Shown piece by piece: positions 8,287 through 19,342 of a stretch of DNA of 42,407 nt. Origin of the DNA: an uncultured Pseudomonadota bacterium (GTDB lineage: Bacteria; Pseudomonadota; Gammaproteobacteria; Burkholderiales; Thiobacillaceae); NCBI GenBank assembly GCA_903835655.1, contig CAILNT010000013.1:1-42407 (forward strand), written 5' to 3'. The notes beneath the pieces are model-generated. The model made no database searches and was not told the DNA's origin. It saw only the letters and a list, made by a program, of their open reading frames with translations. The stretch's first letter is position 1, and every line of letters starts with the position of its first letter. Both the position numbers and the translations under genes were made by a program.

Positions 8287-10814
8287 TGACCCGCGCAGAT
8301 CTGCTGAAATCGTTTGGCCTGATCGGTAGCTATTTGCTGATGGCCGAGTTGGTGGGTCTGTTCTTTGGCAACAACAACATCGTCAGTTTCCTCTGGCTGG
8401 CCAGCGGCCCTGCACTGGCCGTCGTACTCATCAATGGGAACCGCTACCTGCTGGGAGTATTCCTCGGCTCGCTCTTGGGATTTTCCCTTCTCGGGCAGAG
8501 CGTGGACGTGGCGCTGAGCGGTGCGCTTCGCCACACGACCAGCCTTTATTTCGGCTTATGGCTATTCAAGCGAGAAGGTCGCTTCAACCCGAACCTGGAT
8601 ACCCTGGGCGATTATCTGCGGATTCTCGGGTTGGCCCTGACTATCGGTGCCTTGAACGCGCTGCTCGTTGAAGGGCAACAATGGCTCGCATTACCCTATC
8701 CAGGCAGTTACTCATTCTGGCAACGTCTGGCCGGCACCACCCTTGGCATCATCGTCCTCCTGCCGATGCTGCTCGTTTGGCGAACGCGGCCACAGAGGTG
8801 GGCGAAGTGGCCCATGGCGGCCGAAGTGACACTGATCCTTGGTTTGTCCGTGCTGGTCGGGCAAGTGCTCTTCCTCGACTGGTTACATGATTCCCTGGGC
8901 CTGATTGCACGCGGTTACTGGATGTTCCTGATCGTGACCTGGGCGGCGGTGCGACTGGGGCCGCACGGAACGGTTTTCATCCTCGCCGCCACGGCGCTTC
9001 AGGCCTTGATCGGGGCGCAACATGGCACGGGGTTTTTCTCCAACGACATCGCCAAGACCCATCTCAGCAACTACTACTTCTACATGCTGTCGCTCTCGGC
9101 GGTCGGCATGGCCTTGGCGACCTACTTCACCCAGAAACAGCGCGCCGCGCAGGAACTGGATAACTATCGACATCATCTGGAAGATCTCGTCAAGGAACGC
9201 ACCGCCCGCATTGAAGTCCTCAACACCGAACTCCAGCAGCGTGTCGATGAGGCGGAAGCAGCCAACAAGGCAAAAAGTGCATTCCTGGCCAAGATGAGCC
9301 ACGAGATCCGCACACCGATCAATGGCGTCCTCGGCATGGCACACCTGCTGGGGCATGGTCAACTGACGCCGCATCAGGCCATGCAACTGGACAAGATCAA
9401 ACTCTCCGGCCAGCATCTGCTCGGCATCATCAACGACATTCTCGACATCGCAAAGATCGAAGCGGGCAAACTGAACACCGAGGTCAGGAATTTTGCCGTC
9501 GCGGATATGATCCGTTCGGTACTGACCGTGATGGGGGACAGCATAGACAGCAAGGGCCTGACCATGCAGGTACACACCTCTGCCCTGCCCGATTACCTGG
9601 TCGGCGATTCGAACCGCATCGGCCAAGTGTTGATCAACTACCTCAGCAATGCGGTCAAGTTCACGCAGCAAGGCAGCATAACGCTCACGGGAACGGTGTT
9701 GGAGGAAACGAATAACGATGCCCTGATTCGATTCGAAGTCGCCGACACCGGGGTCGGCATGACCCCCGAGCAGCAGGTGCGTCTATTCCAGGCTTTCGAG
9801 CAGGCAGACAACTCCACGACGAGAGCCTATGGTGGCACTGGCCTTGGACTGTCGATCAATAAACGGCTGGCCGAGTTGATGGGGGGAACGGTTGGCGTCG
9901 AGAGCCAGCCTGGGCAAGGCAGCCGCTTCTGGATCACGCTCAGAATGCGCAAGGGTACGGAGGTACGAACAGCGCAAGCCGGCGATGCGTCCGCCGATGT
10001 TGAGTCGATGCACAACTGGCAAGGCATGCGTTTGCTTCTGGCCGAAGACGACCCGATCAACCAGGAGGTGGCCATGGGCATCCTCGGCGAATCTGGATTT
10101 GTGGTCGACCTGGCGGAAAATGGCATCAGGGCCGTAGCCATGTCTGCCGCCGCGGACTACGCGGCCATTCTGATGGACATGCAGATGCCACAGATGGACG
10201 GGATCGAGGCAACGAGAAGAATCCGCGCACTGCCCACCGGGAAGAACACCCCCATCATCGCGATGACGGCGAACGCATTCAGCGATGACCGGGAACGGTG
10301 TTTGGCAGCCGGGATGAACGATTTTGTGGCCAAGCCGGTGGATCCGGAAGGTTTGTTTAGCACGCTCCTGCGGTGGCTACCGGTCGAAGACCGGGCAGTT
10401 CCTTCCCCGTCCACGGTGGATGATGCGGCGACGAACGCGCCTGGAATGCTCGAATCTTTGTCCCGGATTCAAGGGCTCGATCTGGACGCCGGGCTGCATG
10501 CCGTGAGAAACAAGTTGCCGTCGTACACACACTTGTTACAGCTATTTGCGGAAAACCACCGCGATGACGTAGAACGCATGCGTGCCGAACTCGATTCGGC
10601 CAGGCTGAATGAGGTTCAGAATCTGGCCCATACCCTGAAAGGGGTTGCAGGAACCCTGGGGGCCATCCGCATTCAGAAAATCGCAGCGGCCATTGAATTG
10701 CCACTCAAACAAAAATCACCCGATGCCGCGGAGCGAGCCAGAATAGGACTCGAGGAGTTGGCCGTTACCCTGCCCGTATTCGTTTCCGAGGTCGCCAGGG
10801 CCACCCACCCTTGA
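8286..10814 (+). CDS. Hybrid sensor histidine kinase, MASE1-HK-REC-HPt
   Basis: 842 residues. The first ~290 residues are a multi-helix membrane region resembling MASE1, then a short coiled coil leads to the DHp domain ([15 protein letters not shown], His339), an ATPase domain ([25 protein letters not shown]), a receiver with Asp631 ([11 protein letters not shown]), and a C-terminal HPt domain with His782 in [12 protein letters not shown]. All four relay positions are thus present in one protein. It can hand phosphate to a separate response regulator, which is not in this operon; the upstream kinase lacks an HPt and could feed into this one. The ATG shares one base with the preceding TGA, indicating translational coupling. 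Confidence 0.92.
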   Translation: MTRADLLKSFGLIGSYLLMAELVGLFFGNNNIVSFLWLASGPALAVVLINGNRYLLGVFLGSLLGFSLLGQSVDVALSGALRHTTSLYFGLWLFKREGRFNPNLDTLGDYLRILGLALTIGALNALLVEGQQWLALPYPGSYSFWQRLAGTTLGIIVLLPMLLVWRTRPQRWAKWPMAAEVTLILGLSVLVGQVLFLDWLHDSLGLIARGYWMFLIVTWAAVRLGPHGTVFILAATALQALIGAQHGTGFFSNDIAKTHLSNYYFYMLSLSAVGMALATYFTQKQRAAQELDNYRHHLEDLVKERTARIEVLNTELQQRVDEAEAANKAKSAFLAKMSHEIRTPINGVLGMAHLLGHGQLTPHQAMQLDKIKLSGQHLLGIINDILDIAKIEAGKLNTEVRNFAVADMIRSVLTVMGDSIDSKGLTMQVHTSALPDYLVGDSNRIGQVLINYLSNAVKFTQQGSITLTGTVLEETNNDALIRFEVADTGVGMTPEQQVRLFQAFEQADNSTTRAYGGTGLGLSINKRLAELMGGTVGVESQPGQGSRFWITLRMRKGTEVRTAQAGDASADVESMHNWQGMRLLLAEDDPINQEVAMGILGESGFVVDLAENGIRAVAMSAAADYAAILMDMQMPQMDGIEATRRIRALPTGKNTPIIAMTANAFSDDRERCLAAGMNDFVAKPVDPEGLFSTLLRWLPVEDRAVPSPSTVDDAATNAPGMLESLSRIQGLDLDAGLHAVRNKLPSYTHLLQLFAENHRDDVERMRAELDSARLNEVQNLAHTLKGVAGTLGAIRIQKIAAAIELPLKQKSPDAAERARIGLEELAVTLPVFVSEVARATHP

Positions 10815-10884
10815 GCCGTATTCGCCTGGGCAAAGCGCCCGCCGGCCAGCGCACCCGGGGTGCCAAGGGGAAAGCGCCGCAAGA

Positions 10885-11880
10885 CTACTCGCTTGCCAGC
10901 AATCTCTTGGGTGCGGCCTTGCCTTCCTCATCGACCAGGGCGACACCGAGAAAACGGCCGTCCGAGGCATAAAGACGCAGCAACTCGCCCACGTGCAGGC
11001 CGGCACGCCAGATAGACTGGCCGTGGTTGATCTGCCAGGTGGCTTCCAGGTCGAGGTCGATGCGGGGCAGGTCGAGGGCCAGGTTGTCGGCGGGTAGGAG
11101 GAGCGCATCGCGCTCTGCTTCGCCGAGTTCCGCCAACGACTCCAGCGTGACGGCATCCTCGAGAAGATAGGGACCGACCTTGAGTCGATCGAGACCGGAG
11201 AGATGGGCGCCGCAGCCCAGGACTTCGCCCAGGTCGTCGGCCAGGGCACGCACATAGAAGCCTTTGCTGCTATGCACGCGCACACGGGCGATCGCACCGT
11301 CGAAACTTTCCAGTTCCAGGTCGAATACGGTGACGCGGCGCGCCGGGCGGTCGATCTCTATGCCCTGGCGGGCGTATTCGTAGAGAGGACGGCCGGCATG
11401 CTTGAGCGCGGAGTGCATGGGCGGCAGCTGATCGATTTCTCCCAGGAAACGCAACAGCGCCCGGCGCAGGGCCGCTTCATCGACATCGACCGGCCGTTCC
11501 GCGATCACGTTCCCATCCAGGTCACCGCTGTCGGTGCGCACACCGAGACGAATTTCGGCGCGGTAGACCTTGTCGGCATCGAGCAGGAATTGCGAAAACT
11601 TGGTGGCCTCACCCAGACACAGGGGCAGGAGGCCGGTAGCGAAGGGATCGAGCGTGCCGGTGTGGCCGGCCTTTTGCGCACGGTAGAGCCACTTGGCCTT
11701 TTGCAAGGCGGCGTTGGAGGTAAACCCGGCGGCCTTGTCCAGCAAGAGCACGCCGGAGATGGCGCGCCGGATTCGTTTTGCCCCCGGCCCGGGGAAAGTG
11801 CCCGAGACGCCACCCGTGGGGGCCAGATCGTTCCTGGAGTTGCTCTGCGTAGGACTCGAAATCTTATTCGTCGCGGTCAT
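10885..11880 (-). CDS. truB: tRNA pseudouridine-55 synthase
   Basis: 331 residues. TruB isomerises U55 of the T-arm of tRNA to pseudouridine. The core starts with SGVLLLDKAAGFTSN, and the catalytic motif AGHTGTLDPFATG contains Asp78; a PUA-like C-terminal domain follows. The first ~40 residues (Ser/Asn/Gly/Pro-rich) are an extension beyond the usual start; they come from ATG 11880, which lies inside the end of rbfA (17-base overlap). It is the last gene of the rimP-nusA-infB-rbfA-truB operon, an order conserved in proteobacteria. Confidence 0.96.
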   Translation of the reverse strand: MTATNKISSPTQSNSRNDLAPTGGVSGTFPGPGAKRIRRAISGVLLLDKAAGFTSNAALQKAKWLYRAQKAGHTGTLDPFATGLLPLCLGEATKFSQFLLDADKVYRAEIRLGVRTDSGDLDGNVIAERPVDVDEAALRRALLRFLGEIDQLPPMHSALKHAGRPLYEYARQGIEIDRPARRVTVFDLELESFDGAIARVRVHSSKGFYVRALADDLGEVLGCGAHLSGLDRLKVGPYLLEDAVTLESLAELGEAERDALLLPADNLALDLPRIDLDLEATWQINHGQSIWRAGLHVGELLRLYASDGRFLGVALVDEEGKAAPKRLLASE

Positions 11881-12232
11881 CGCTGTGTTTTTTGTCTTCC
11901 GCCACGGCCTGATCGATCAGCCCGGACAGGTGGGCGCCACGTTCCACGGAGGCGTCGTAGACGAAGGTGAGCTTGGGTACGGTGCGCAAGCTCATGCGTT
12001 GTGCGAGTTCGCTGCGCAAGAAGCCGGAGGCGCGCGCGAGCCCGAGGCGCGCGACTTCATGGTCGGCAGCGTACACGGTGAACCAGACCTTGGCGTGCTC
12101 CAGGTCCGTCGTCACATCCACGGCGGTGAAGGTGACGCCAGTCACGCGCGGGTCTTTCATCTCGCGCATGAGTACGGAGGCCAGTTCCTGTCGTATCTGT
12201 TCGGCGACGCGGCGGTTTCTTTGGTTGGGCAT
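11864..12232 (-). CDS. rbfA: 30S ribosome-binding factor A
   Basis: 122 residues beginning MPNQRNRRVAEQIRQEL, the standard RbfA N-terminus; the single KH-like domain includes DPRVTGVTFTAVDVT. RbfA helps late 30S maturation and 16S 5'-end processing. The acidic/lysine tail (AEDKKHSDDRDE) is a usual disordered end. The gene follows infB by 13 bases and overlaps truB. Confidence 0.96.
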   Translation of the reverse strand: MPNQRNRRVAEQIRQELASVLMREMKDPRVTGVTFTAVDVTTDLEHAKVWFTVYAADHEVARLGLARASGFLRSELAQRMSLRTVPKLTFVYDASVERGAHLSGLIDQAVAEDKKHSDDRDE

Positions 12233-12245
12233 CTTGATGTGTCTT

Positions 12246-15008
12246 TTACAGCGTCCGCGCCACCTCGACCACCTCGTAACATTCGAGTTGATCGCCTTCT
12301 TCGATGTCGTTGAAATTCTTCAGGGAGAGGCCGCATTCGAACCCCCCCTTCACTTCCTTCACGTCATCCTTGAAGCGCTTGAGCGAATCGAGCTCACCGT
12401 CGTGCACCACCACGTTGTTGCGCAGCACCCGAACCCTGGCGGTACGCTTCAGCATGCCGTCGAGCACGAAACAACCGGCGACCGCACCCACCTTGGTGAT
12501 GCGGAACACCTGGCGAATCTCGGCCATACCCAGCGCATTCTCCCGTTTTTCCGGAGACAGCAGGCCACCCAACGCGGCTTTAACCACATCCACGGCTTCG
12601 TAGATGATGTTGTAGTAACGCATGTCGACACCGGCGGACTCGGCCAGCTTGCGCGCCTGGGCATCCGCGCGCACGTTGAAGCCGATGATCACCGCCTTGG
12701 AAGCGATGGCCAGGTTGACGTCGGATTCCGAAATGGAGCCTACGGCGGAATGCACCAGAACCACCTTCACCTCGTCGGTGGAGAGCTTGTTCAGCGCGTG
12801 GGCCAGGCCTTCGTAGGAGCCCTGGACGTCGGCCTTCAGGATCAGCGGCAAGGTCTTGACCTCTTCCTCGCCCATCTGCTCGAAGATGTTTTCCAACTTG
12901 GCTGCCTGCTGTTTGGCGAGTTTGACATCACGGAACATGCCCTGGCGGAACAAGGCGATTTCACGCGCCTTCTTCTCGTCCGGCAGCACCAAAACGTCCA
13001 CGCCCGCACCCGGCACGTCGGACAAACCCTGGATTTCCACGGGGATGGAAGGGCCGGCCGAATTGATCTGCTTGCCGTCCTCGTCCAGCATGGCGCGCAC
13101 GCGGCCGAAAGCGGAACCGGCGAGGATGACATCGCCGCGCTTCAAGGTGCCGGACTGCACCAGCACCGTGGCCACCGGACCCCGTCCGCGGTCGAGGCGA
13201 GACTCGATCACCACGCCCTTGGCCGGGGCATCGATGGCCGCCTTGAGTTCCAGCACTTCGGCCTGCAACAGGATGGCATCGAGCAAGTCGTCGATGCCCT
13301 GGCCGGTCTTCGCGGACACGTCCACGAACATCGCGTCCCCGCCCCAAGCTTCCGGCACCACGCCTTCGTTGGAGACTTCCTGACGAATCTTTTCCGGGTT
13401 GGCGCCGGGTTTGTCGACCTTGTTCACGGCCACCACCACCGGTACCTTGCCAGCCTTGGCATGGTGTATGGCTTCACGGGTCTGAGGCATGACGCCGTCA
13501 TCGGCCGCGACCACCAGAATCACCAGGTCGGTCACCTTGGCGCCACGCGCTCGCATGGCGGTGAACGCCTCGTGGCCGGGGGTATCCAGAAAGGTAATCA
13601 TGCCCTTGCTGGTTTCCACATGGTAAGCGCCGATATGCTGCGTGATGCCGCCCGCTTCACCCGCGGCCACGCGGGCCTGGCGAATGCGGTCGAGCAGAGA
13701 AGTCTTGCCATGGTCGACATGGCCCATGACCGTGACCACAGGAGCCCGAGGCAGTAGTTCGACATGATGGTCGACGACTTCGTCTTCCAGATAGGACTCG
13801 GGAGTATCGAGGGGTGCTGGCTTGGCGATATGGCCCAACTCTTCCACCAGGATCATCGCTGTTTCCTGATCGAGCACCTGGTTGATGGTGACCATGGACC
13901 CCATCTTCATCAGGGCCTTGATGACCTCGGCCGCCTTCACCGACATCTTGTGCGCCAGATCGGCAACGCTGATGGTTTCCGGCACCATCACTTCGCGCAC
14001 CACCGGCTCTACGGGTGCAACTTGCGCGTGTTCGTGCTCGTTCTTGTGGCGCCCGCCCTTGCGCGTACGCCAACCATCGCCTTCCACTGCGCCACGCGTG
14101 CGCAAACCAGGGCGCTTGCCGGTGACGGGCTCTTCCTTGCCTTTCTTCGCCGCGGCCTTCTCGGCCTTGGGCTTGACCGAAGGCTTGACCGCGGGCTTGA
14201 CCTCGGTGGACTTGGCCTCGGCAGGTTTGGCATCCTCGGGCTTCACCGCGGCCACCACGACTTCAGGACCGCGCGCGAGCGCGGCCTTGGCCTCGATATC
14301 AGCCTGGCGGCGCGCGGCTTCGCGATCCTGCTTGACCTTGAGTTCGGCCTCCTGGATGGCGCGCAGCGTAGCTCCGCGTTTGGCTTCGTGTTCGCGCGCC
14401 AGGCGCTCGGCCTCGCCGATCACGGAGACCGGACGGGCTGGGGCAGCGGGTTTGACCTCGACGGCCACGGTTTCCGCAAGCGTCTGTGCCGATGCGACGA
14501 CTTCGACCGGAGCCGGAACTTCCACCACCTCCGGCGGCACGATTTCGACCACCGGCTCCGGCGGAATCACCACGACTTCCGGCTCGATCAAGACTTCGAC
14601 CGGCGCCTCGACCACCACCTCGATCACCGGCTCGGCCAATGCCTCGGGGAACTCTTCACCCATGAGCAACTCGGCGTGTTCTTCGGCCTTCTCCAGGGGA
14701 ATCCCTTCGCCATGCCCTACTTCACGCCGGATCAGGGTGCGCTTCTTGCGCACTTCGACCTGCACCGTGCGGGTACGGCCGCTGCTGTCGGCGGTCCTGA
14801 TCTCGCTGGTCGACTTGCGCGTCAGCGTAATCTTGGATTTGGGCTGCTCGGCGCCACGCTTGCCGCGCAGATAGTCCAGCAACCGTGATTTATCCTGATC
14901 CGACAGGACATCGGCGATCCCCGCAACCGTCACACCGGCGGCTTTTAACTGCTCCACCAGCAGCGCAGGTGCGACCTTGAGTTCAGTGGCGAATTGTTCG
15001 ACGTTCAT
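12246..15008 (-). CDS. infB: Translation initiation factor IF-2
   Basis: 920 residues. An IF2-N domain (1-52) is followed by a second small conserved N-terminal part and a long charged linker, with a Val/Glu/Pro repeat (about 125-170) and an Ala/Lys-rich stretch (about 210-310). A second IF2-N-like module (about 345-395) precedes the GTPase domain, with G1 GHVDHGKT at 429-436, DTPGHEAF and NKVDK. Domains II to IV complete the protein. IF-2 places fMet-tRNA on the 30S subunit and promotes 50S joining. The start ATG lies 11 bases after nusA. Confidence 0.98.
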   Translation of the reverse strand: MNVEQFATELKVAPALLVEQLKAAGVTVAGIADVLSDQDKSRLLDYLRGKRGAEQPKSKITLTRKSTSEIRTADSSGRTRTVQVEVRKKRTLIRREVGHGEGIPLEKAEEHAELLMGEEFPEALAEPVIEVVVEAPVEVLIEPEVVVIPPEPVVEIVPPEVVEVPAPVEVVASAQTLAETVAVEVKPAAPARPVSVIGEAERLAREHEAKRGATLRAIQEAELKVKQDREAARRQADIEAKAALARGPEVVVAAVKPEDAKPAEAKSTEVKPAVKPSVKPKAEKAAAKKGKEEPVTGKRPGLRTRGAVEGDGWRTRKGGRHKNEHEHAQVAPVEPVVREVMVPETISVADLAHKMSVKAAEVIKALMKMGSMVTINQVLDQETAMILVEELGHIAKPAPLDTPESYLEDEVVDHHVELLPRAPVVTVMGHVDHGKTSLLDRIRQARVAAGEAGGITQHIGAYHVETSKGMITFLDTPGHEAFTAMRARGAKVTDLVILVVAADDGVMPQTREAIHHAKAGKVPVVVAVNKVDKPGANPEKIRQEVSNEGVVPEAWGGDAMFVDVSAKTGQGIDDLLDAILLQAEVLELKAAIDAPAKGVVIESRLDRGRGPVATVLVQSGTLKRGDVILAGSAFGRVRAMLDEDGKQINSAGPSIPVEIQGLSDVPGAGVDVLVLPDEKKAREIALFRQGMFRDVKLAKQQAAKLENIFEQMGEEEVKTLPLILKADVQGSYEGLAHALNKLSTDEVKVVLVHSAVGSISESDVNLAIASKAVIIGFNVRADAQARKLAESAGVDMRYYNIIYEAVDVVKAALGGLLSPEKRENALGMAEIRQVFRITKVGAVAGCFVLDGMLKRTARVRVLRNNVVVHDGELDSLKRFKDDVKEVKGGFECGLSLKNFNDIEEGDQLECYEVVEVARTL

Positions 15009-15019
15009 GCTACCCCCAT

Positions 15020-16501
15020 TCAGACGCCCGCCAACATCGGCGCCCGCGCTGTCATTATCAGCGCCTTGGCGCGTTCTTCGTCCATGCCGACGAGTTCCAT
15101 CAACTCATCCACGGCCAGGTCGGCCAGATCCGCGGCCGTATTCACGCCCTGGGCGGTGAGTTGGGCTGCGGTGTCTTCATCCATGCCGGCAACACTGATC
15201 AGGTCGGCGGCGGCCGATTCCATTTCTTCTTCGTGCACGATGGCGTCCGTCAGCAATGCATCGCGAGCCCGCGAACGCAACTCATTGACGGTATCCTCGT
15301 CGAAGGATTCGATTTCCAGCATCTCGGCCAGCGGCACATAAGCCACTTCCTCTAGCGTGGCGAAGCCCTCTTGAACCAGGACGTCGGCCACGTCCGCCTC
15401 GACATCCAGCTTTTCCATGAACATCTCGCGGATGCCGGAGGCCTCCTGCTCGTGTTTCTGCTCAGCCTCGTCCACCGACAGGATATTGATGGCCCAGCCG
15501 GTCATCTCCGCGGCCAGGCGTACGTTCTGACCGTAGCGACCGATCGCCACGTCGACCTGATCGGGTTCCACCACCACGTCCATCGCGTGCTTTTCCTCGT
15601 CCACCACGATGCTGCTCACCTGGGCGGGGGAAAGGGCATTGATCACGAACTGCGCGGGATCGGGAGCCCAGAGGACGATGTCGACGCGCTCGCCATTGAG
15701 TTCGTTGGTCACCGCCGTGACGCGGGTGCCACGCACACCGATACAGGCCCCTTGCGGGTCCATGCGCGCATCGTTGGACTTGACCGCGATCTTGGCGCGG
15801 ATGCCGGGATCGCGGGCGGCGGCGCGAATCTCGATCACGCCTTCCTCGATCTCCGGCACTTCCAGCTCGAACAGCTTCATGATGAATTCCGGCGCAGTGC
15901 GCGAAAGCACCAGCTGCGGCCCACGCGCGGCGCGCTCGGCACGCACCATATAGGCCCGCACGCGATCGCCGATACGCAGATTTTCCTTGGGGATCATCTG
16001 ATCTTTTTCCAGACGGCCTTCGATGCGACCGGACTCGATGATCGCCGCACCCCGCTCCATGCGCTTGATCGTCCCGGAAACCAGGGATTCGTTGCGTGCC
16101 AGGAAATCGTTCAGCAGCTGCTCGCGCTCGGCGTCGCGAATTTTCTGCAGAATCACCTGCTTGGCGGCCTGGGCGCCGATGCGCCCGAAGTCCACAGCCT
16201 CGACCGATTCCTCGATGAACTCGCCGACTTCGATCTCCGGATCGATTTCCTTCGCCTCGAACAACAGGTACTGGCGATCGGGAAACTCCAGACCGGCTTC
16301 GTCGGGCAGCACTTCCCAGCGGCGCCACGCCTGATATTCGCCGCTACGACGATCGATCTCGACGCGGATATCCACATCTTCCTGGTAGCGTTTCTTGGTG
16401 GCATGGGCCAAAGCGGCCTCCAGGGCACCGAACACCACCTCGGGTTCCACATTTTTCTCACGCGCCAGCACATCGGCCAGCATCAAGACTTCCCGAGTCA
16501 T
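15020..16501 (-). CDS. nusA: Transcription termination/antitermination factor NusA
   Basis: 493 residues. It has the N-terminal RNA-polymerase-binding domain, S1 domain (about 135-200), two KH domains (about 230-345, including [14 protein letters not shown] and [15 protein letters not shown]) and two acidic C-terminal helix-hairpin repeats, as in the long proteobacterial form. NusA modulates pausing and intrinsic termination and works in rRNA antitermination. The ATG overlaps the rimP stop by four bases (ATGA). Confidence 0.98.
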   Translation of the reverse strand: MTREVLMLADVLAREKNVEPEVVFGALEAALAHATKKRYQEDVDIRVEIDRRSGEYQAWRRWEVLPDEAGLEFPDRQYLLFEAKEIDPEIEVGEFIEESVEAVDFGRIGAQAAKQVILQKIRDAEREQLLNDFLARNESLVSGTIKRMERGAAIIESGRIEGRLEKDQMIPKENLRIGDRVRAYMVRAERAARGPQLVLSRTAPEFIMKLFELEVPEIEEGVIEIRAAARDPGIRAKIAVKSNDARMDPQGACIGVRGTRVTAVTNELNGERVDIVLWAPDPAQFVINALSPAQVSSIVVDEEKHAMDVVVEPDQVDVAIGRYGQNVRLAAEMTGWAINILSVDEAEQKHEQEASGIREMFMEKLDVEADVADVLVQEGFATLEEVAYVPLAEMLEIESFDEDTVNELRSRARDALLTDAIVHEEEMESAAADLISVAGMDEDTAAQLTAQGVNTAADLADLAVDELMELVGMDEERAKALIMTARAPMLAGV

Positions 16502-16947
16502 CGCACCCTCCGGGTTGAACCCTCTAACAGCGGTGCCAGGTGAGCCGAATCCACTTCAACGAGGGGAATCGCCACCAGCACACCATCCACGTCCATCTGC
16601 AATATGCCTTCCTGCACGCCTTTTATCAGGCCGGTAAAACGCTTGCGCCCATTCTGCGGCGCATGCAGCTTGACTAGCGCACGCTCGCCATTGAATCGGA
16701 CGAAATCCGCCTCCTTCACTAGGGGGCGGTCGGTGCCGGGTGAGGACACCTCGAGGCGATCGTAATCGGCGTTCTCGACCATGAGCATGCGGGTCAACTG
16801 GTTGCTCACCTTCACGCAGTCGTCCAGGTTGATCCCGTTCGGACTGTCGATGAATACACGCAACAAGCCCCGGCCCGCCCGTTCCAGGGTAACCAGTTCA
16901 TAGCCCATGCCAGCAAGGGTTGGTTCGATCAGTGTCTGTAAATCCAT
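16498..16947 (-). CDS. rimP: Ribosome maturation factor RimP
   Basis: 149 residues starting [19 protein letters not shown] at ATG 16947, the usual RimP start; an upstream in-frame ATG at 16980 would add 11 odd residues encoded by a hairpin and T-run and is rejected. The conserved core [10 protein letters not shown] is present. RimP assists 30S assembly. It is the first gene of the operon and overlaps nusA by four bases. No strong Shine-Dalgarno is visible. Confidence 0.95.
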   Translation of the reverse strand: MDLQTLIEPTLAGMGYELVTLERAGRGLLRVFIDSPNGINLDDCVKVSNQLTRMLMVENADYDRLEVSSPGTDRPLVKEADFVRFNGERALVKLHAPQNGRKRFTGLIKGVQEGILQMDVDGVLVAIPLVEVDSAHLAPLLEGSTRRVR

Positions 16948-16958
16948 GTCGTCTAAAT

Positions 16959-16978
16959 AAAAAAAGGGCGCGAAGCCC
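16959..16978 (-). terminator. Terminator-like hairpin with U-run in the rimP leader
   Basis: On the minus strand GGGC-TTCGC-GCCC is followed directly by seven T's, between the candidate -10 and the rimP start. The 4-bp GC stem is short for a strong terminator. It may end read-through from the oxidase block or act as a leader attenuator for the nusA operon. Confidence 0.45.
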
Positions 16979-16993
16979 ATGGAAAACTTGCTG

Positions 16994-16999
16994 AGTATA
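16994..16999 (-). promoter_or_regulatory. Candidate -10 element of the rimP operon
   Basis: On the minus strand TATACT lies 46 bases upstream of the rimP ATG. The -35 position (ATCCGG at 17 bp) does not match consensus, so the promoter is uncertain or activator-dependent. Confidence 0.35.
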
Positions 17000-17082
17000 C
17001 ACCAGGTTACCGCCTCCCGGATGCGTTTTACTCCGCGACCGGCCCGACCCTGCCACCTCCCGCGGGAGGTGGGTGGCGGCGC

Positions 17083-17859
17083 TCACTCATGGCCGAAGTC
17101 ATGTTCCAGGATGATGGGTCTGGCTCCCTGGACCGCGATCGTGATCGATGCCACCCAGATACCCTGGGCGGGCAGCACGACGCTGCCACGGTAGTCCCCT
17201 GGACTCACTTCACGCATGAAGCGCACCGGCTGTACTTCCTGGCCGGGGCGGTGCAGGGAAAAGCTCAGGTGTTGACCGCGAACGCCGGCACCGTCCTTGC
17301 TCAGCAGCACTTTGATCTCATCGGACCGGTCCTGACGCAAGGCCTCCAGGCCGACGACCTCCACGCTCCAGCCCAGGCGGGCCAGGCGGGCGCCAATATC
17401 GCGCTGCTGTGCGATGCCGTGGGCGGCGTCCTCGCCATGTTCGACCACGCCGGCGAATCCGGTATGCAGGATCTTGCCCTTGGCATTGGGCAAAATGATC
17501 TGGGCGATCGCCAGTGGCAAACCGTTCACCGCCACGTAGACGAAGCTGCCGAGCAGCACGGTCAGGACGACGAAGAAACCGATCAGCAACTTCGGCGCCC
17601 AGTGCAGATCCAGATCCTTGCCGGGCTTGCGCTCGTAGAGCAGATAGAACAGCAAGGCGACGGTCGGATAGGCGACCACGTGCATCGTCACCACGTCCAG
17701 GCCCGGCCAGCGCGCGAAGGCATAGAAAAGATAGGCCGTACCCGGCAGGCCCGCCGCAGACACGGCGGCCCAGAAGTTCGTCAGCCGGAATAGCCGCCCG
17801 ACCGCGTAGAGCAGCGCCGTCAGCAGCATGCCGCCGAAGATCGTGATGAGCAAGTTCAT
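17083..17859 (-). CDS. Membrane protein with C-terminal FixH-like domain
   Basis: 258 residues. Four hydrophobic segments lie at about 3-25, 28-50, 56-76 and 88-118, followed by a soluble region. Residues about 190-250 (HLSFSLHRPGQEVQPVRFM, then SPGDYRGSVVLPAQGIWVA) look like the beta-rich FixH/YtkA-type domain linked to cbb3 oxidase assembly. FixH usually has only one membrane helix, so the extra N-terminal helices are unusual. It follows ccoG by 15 bases and probably belongs to the oxidase block. The FixH link rests on sequence style and context. Confidence 0.6.
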   Translation of the reverse strand: MNLLITIFGGMLLTALLYAVGRLFRLTNFWAAVSAAGLPGTAYLFYAFARWPGLDVVTMHVVAYPTVALLFYLLYERKPGKDLDLHWAPKLLIGFFVVLTVLLGSFVYVAVNGLPLAIAQIILPNAKGKILHTGFAGVVEHGEDAAHGIAQQRDIGARLARLGWSVEVVGLEALRQDRSDEIKVLLSKDGAGVRGQHLSFSLHRPGQEVQPVRFMREVSPGDYRGSVVLPAQGIWVASITIAVQGARPIILEHDFGHE

Positions 17860-17874
17860 GCTTGTGTTCCCAGG

Positions 17875-19299
17875 TTATGGACGACTGGAGAAAAAACGCG
17901 CCGTATCGACCACGGTCTCGCCCTTGCCGGTCAGGATGAGGAATTCGAATTCATGCAGGCTGGCGGCGCGCGCGGGATCGAGCTTCACGCTGGCCTGGAT
18001 GGTGACGCTCTTGCCATTGCGGATGTGCACCTGCTGAAAATTGCCCAGGTCCAGCGCCCCTGCCGGGAGGCCGCGTGCCTTGACCGTATAGACTTCCCCG
18101 GCGCCGGACAGATTGGTCAGATGCAACTGGTAGCGGTTACGGATGCTGCCGTCCGAGAGCAGCACGTACAAAGGCTGGCGAATCTGCTGGACGCTGTGCT
18201 CGAAACTCCGGCGATGGCCGATGTCGTAGACCAGGTAGGCGCACATCAGGATCAGCGCGACGCCATACCCCAGCACTTTCAGGTTCTTCCAGTGCAAGCG
18301 CACCGGTTCGGGCACGGCACGGGTCAGATTGGTCTCCGAATCGTAACGCACCAGGCCGCGCGGATACCCCATCTTGTCCATGATGCTGTTGCATGCATCG
18401 ACACAAAGGCCGCAGGAAATGCAGGTGTATTGCAGACCATTGCGGATGTCGATGCCGACCGGGCAAACCTGGACGCACAGGCCGCAATCCACACAGTCGC
18501 CATGTCCCAGGGCCTGCCGGTCGCCATGTGCGCGCAGCCCGGCGCGGGCCAGGGCGCGCCCCGCAGTCCCCTCGCCGCGGCGCTTGTCGTAGTGCACGCT
18601 CAGCGTTTCCGGTTCGTACATCGCGCTCTGGAAACGGCCGTAGGGACAGATGAAGGTACAGACGTGCTCACGCAGCAGGGCGGCGGCGGCATAGGTGCTG
18701 AAGCTCAGGGCGAGCGTGGTGATATAGGCTGCCGCCGGTGCCTGGCCGGTCAGCACTGCGCGCAGCAGGTCGGGAGCGTGGCCAAAATAGAGCACGAAGG
18801 TCAGCGCGGTCCAGACCGCAAGCAGAACCCAGGCGACGCGGGTAGCGCCCACCTTGAGCAACTTCTCACGATCGCTCCAGGGCGCGCGCAGCAGGCGCAG
18901 GCGCGCGGGACGTTCCCCCTGGAACCATTTTTCCAGCAGCATGAAGGCATCGGTCCACAGGGTCTGGAAACAGAAATACCCGCAAAAGGCCCGGCCAAAC
19001 ATGGCGGTGATGAAGAACAGGAACACGGCCGCGATGAACAACAACATCGACAGCCAGAAGATGTCCTGCGCGTAGACCACCAGATCGAAGATCAGGTAGC
19101 GGCGCCCGGGAATATCGAACATGATCGCCTGCGACGGCGCGTCCGGCCGCGACCAGGGTAGCCAGGGCAGGAGGAAATACACCGCGAAGCCCAGCCAGAG
19201 AACGGCGCTCTTGAAACGGCGAAACGGCCCCTTGATCGAGCGGGGAACGATGGGAATGCGTTTGAAATAGGGGTCGCCGCCGGATTCTAGTTCTTGCAC
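17875..19299 (-). CDS. ccoG: Cytochrome c oxidase accessory protein CcoG (RdxA/FixG family)
   Basis: 474 residues. About five membrane helices carry two ferredoxin-type cysteine clusters, CVDCGLCVQVCPVGI and CISCGLCVDACN, and a C-terminal immunoglobulin-like periplasmic domain. CcoG is a cytoplasmic-side Fe-S protein of cbb3 oxidase biogenesis, proposed to reduce copper for insertion into CcoN. The start is GTG 19299, seven bases after AAGGG. A strong terminator separates it from ccoP, so it needs its own promoter or read-through. Confidence 0.95.
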   Translation of the reverse strand: MQELESGGDPYFKRIPIVPRSIKGPFRRFKSAVLWLGFAVYFLLPWLPWSRPDAPSQAIMFDIPGRRYLIFDLVVYAQDIFWLSMLLFIAAVFLFFITAMFGRAFCGYFCFQTLWTDAFMLLEKWFQGERPARLRLLRAPWSDREKLLKVGATRVAWVLLAVWTALTFVLYFGHAPDLLRAVLTGQAPAAAYITTLALSFSTYAAAALLREHVCTFICPYGRFQSAMYEPETLSVHYDKRRGEGTAGRALARAGLRAHGDRQALGHGDCVDCGLCVQVCPVGIDIRNGLQYTCISCGLCVDACNSIMDKMGYPRGLVRYDSETNLTRAVPEPVRLHWKNLKVLGYGVALILMCAYLVYDIGHRRSFEHSVQQIRQPLYVLLSDGSIRNRYQLHLTNLSGAGEVYTVKARGLPAGALDLGNFQQVHIRNGKSVTIQASVKLDPARAASLHEFEFLILTGKGETVVDTARFFSSRP

Positions 19300-19342
19300 T
19301 TTTTTACCCTTCAGCCCGGTCTAAAGCCGGATGGGACAGCTG

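Noticed and set aside
11967-13757. 596-codon ORF opposite infB and rbfA, plus similar long ORFs at 13764-14888 and 15371-16543
   Set aside because: They are antisense to infB, rbfA and nusA, His/Gly-rich in a way typical of reverse reading, with no domain evidence.
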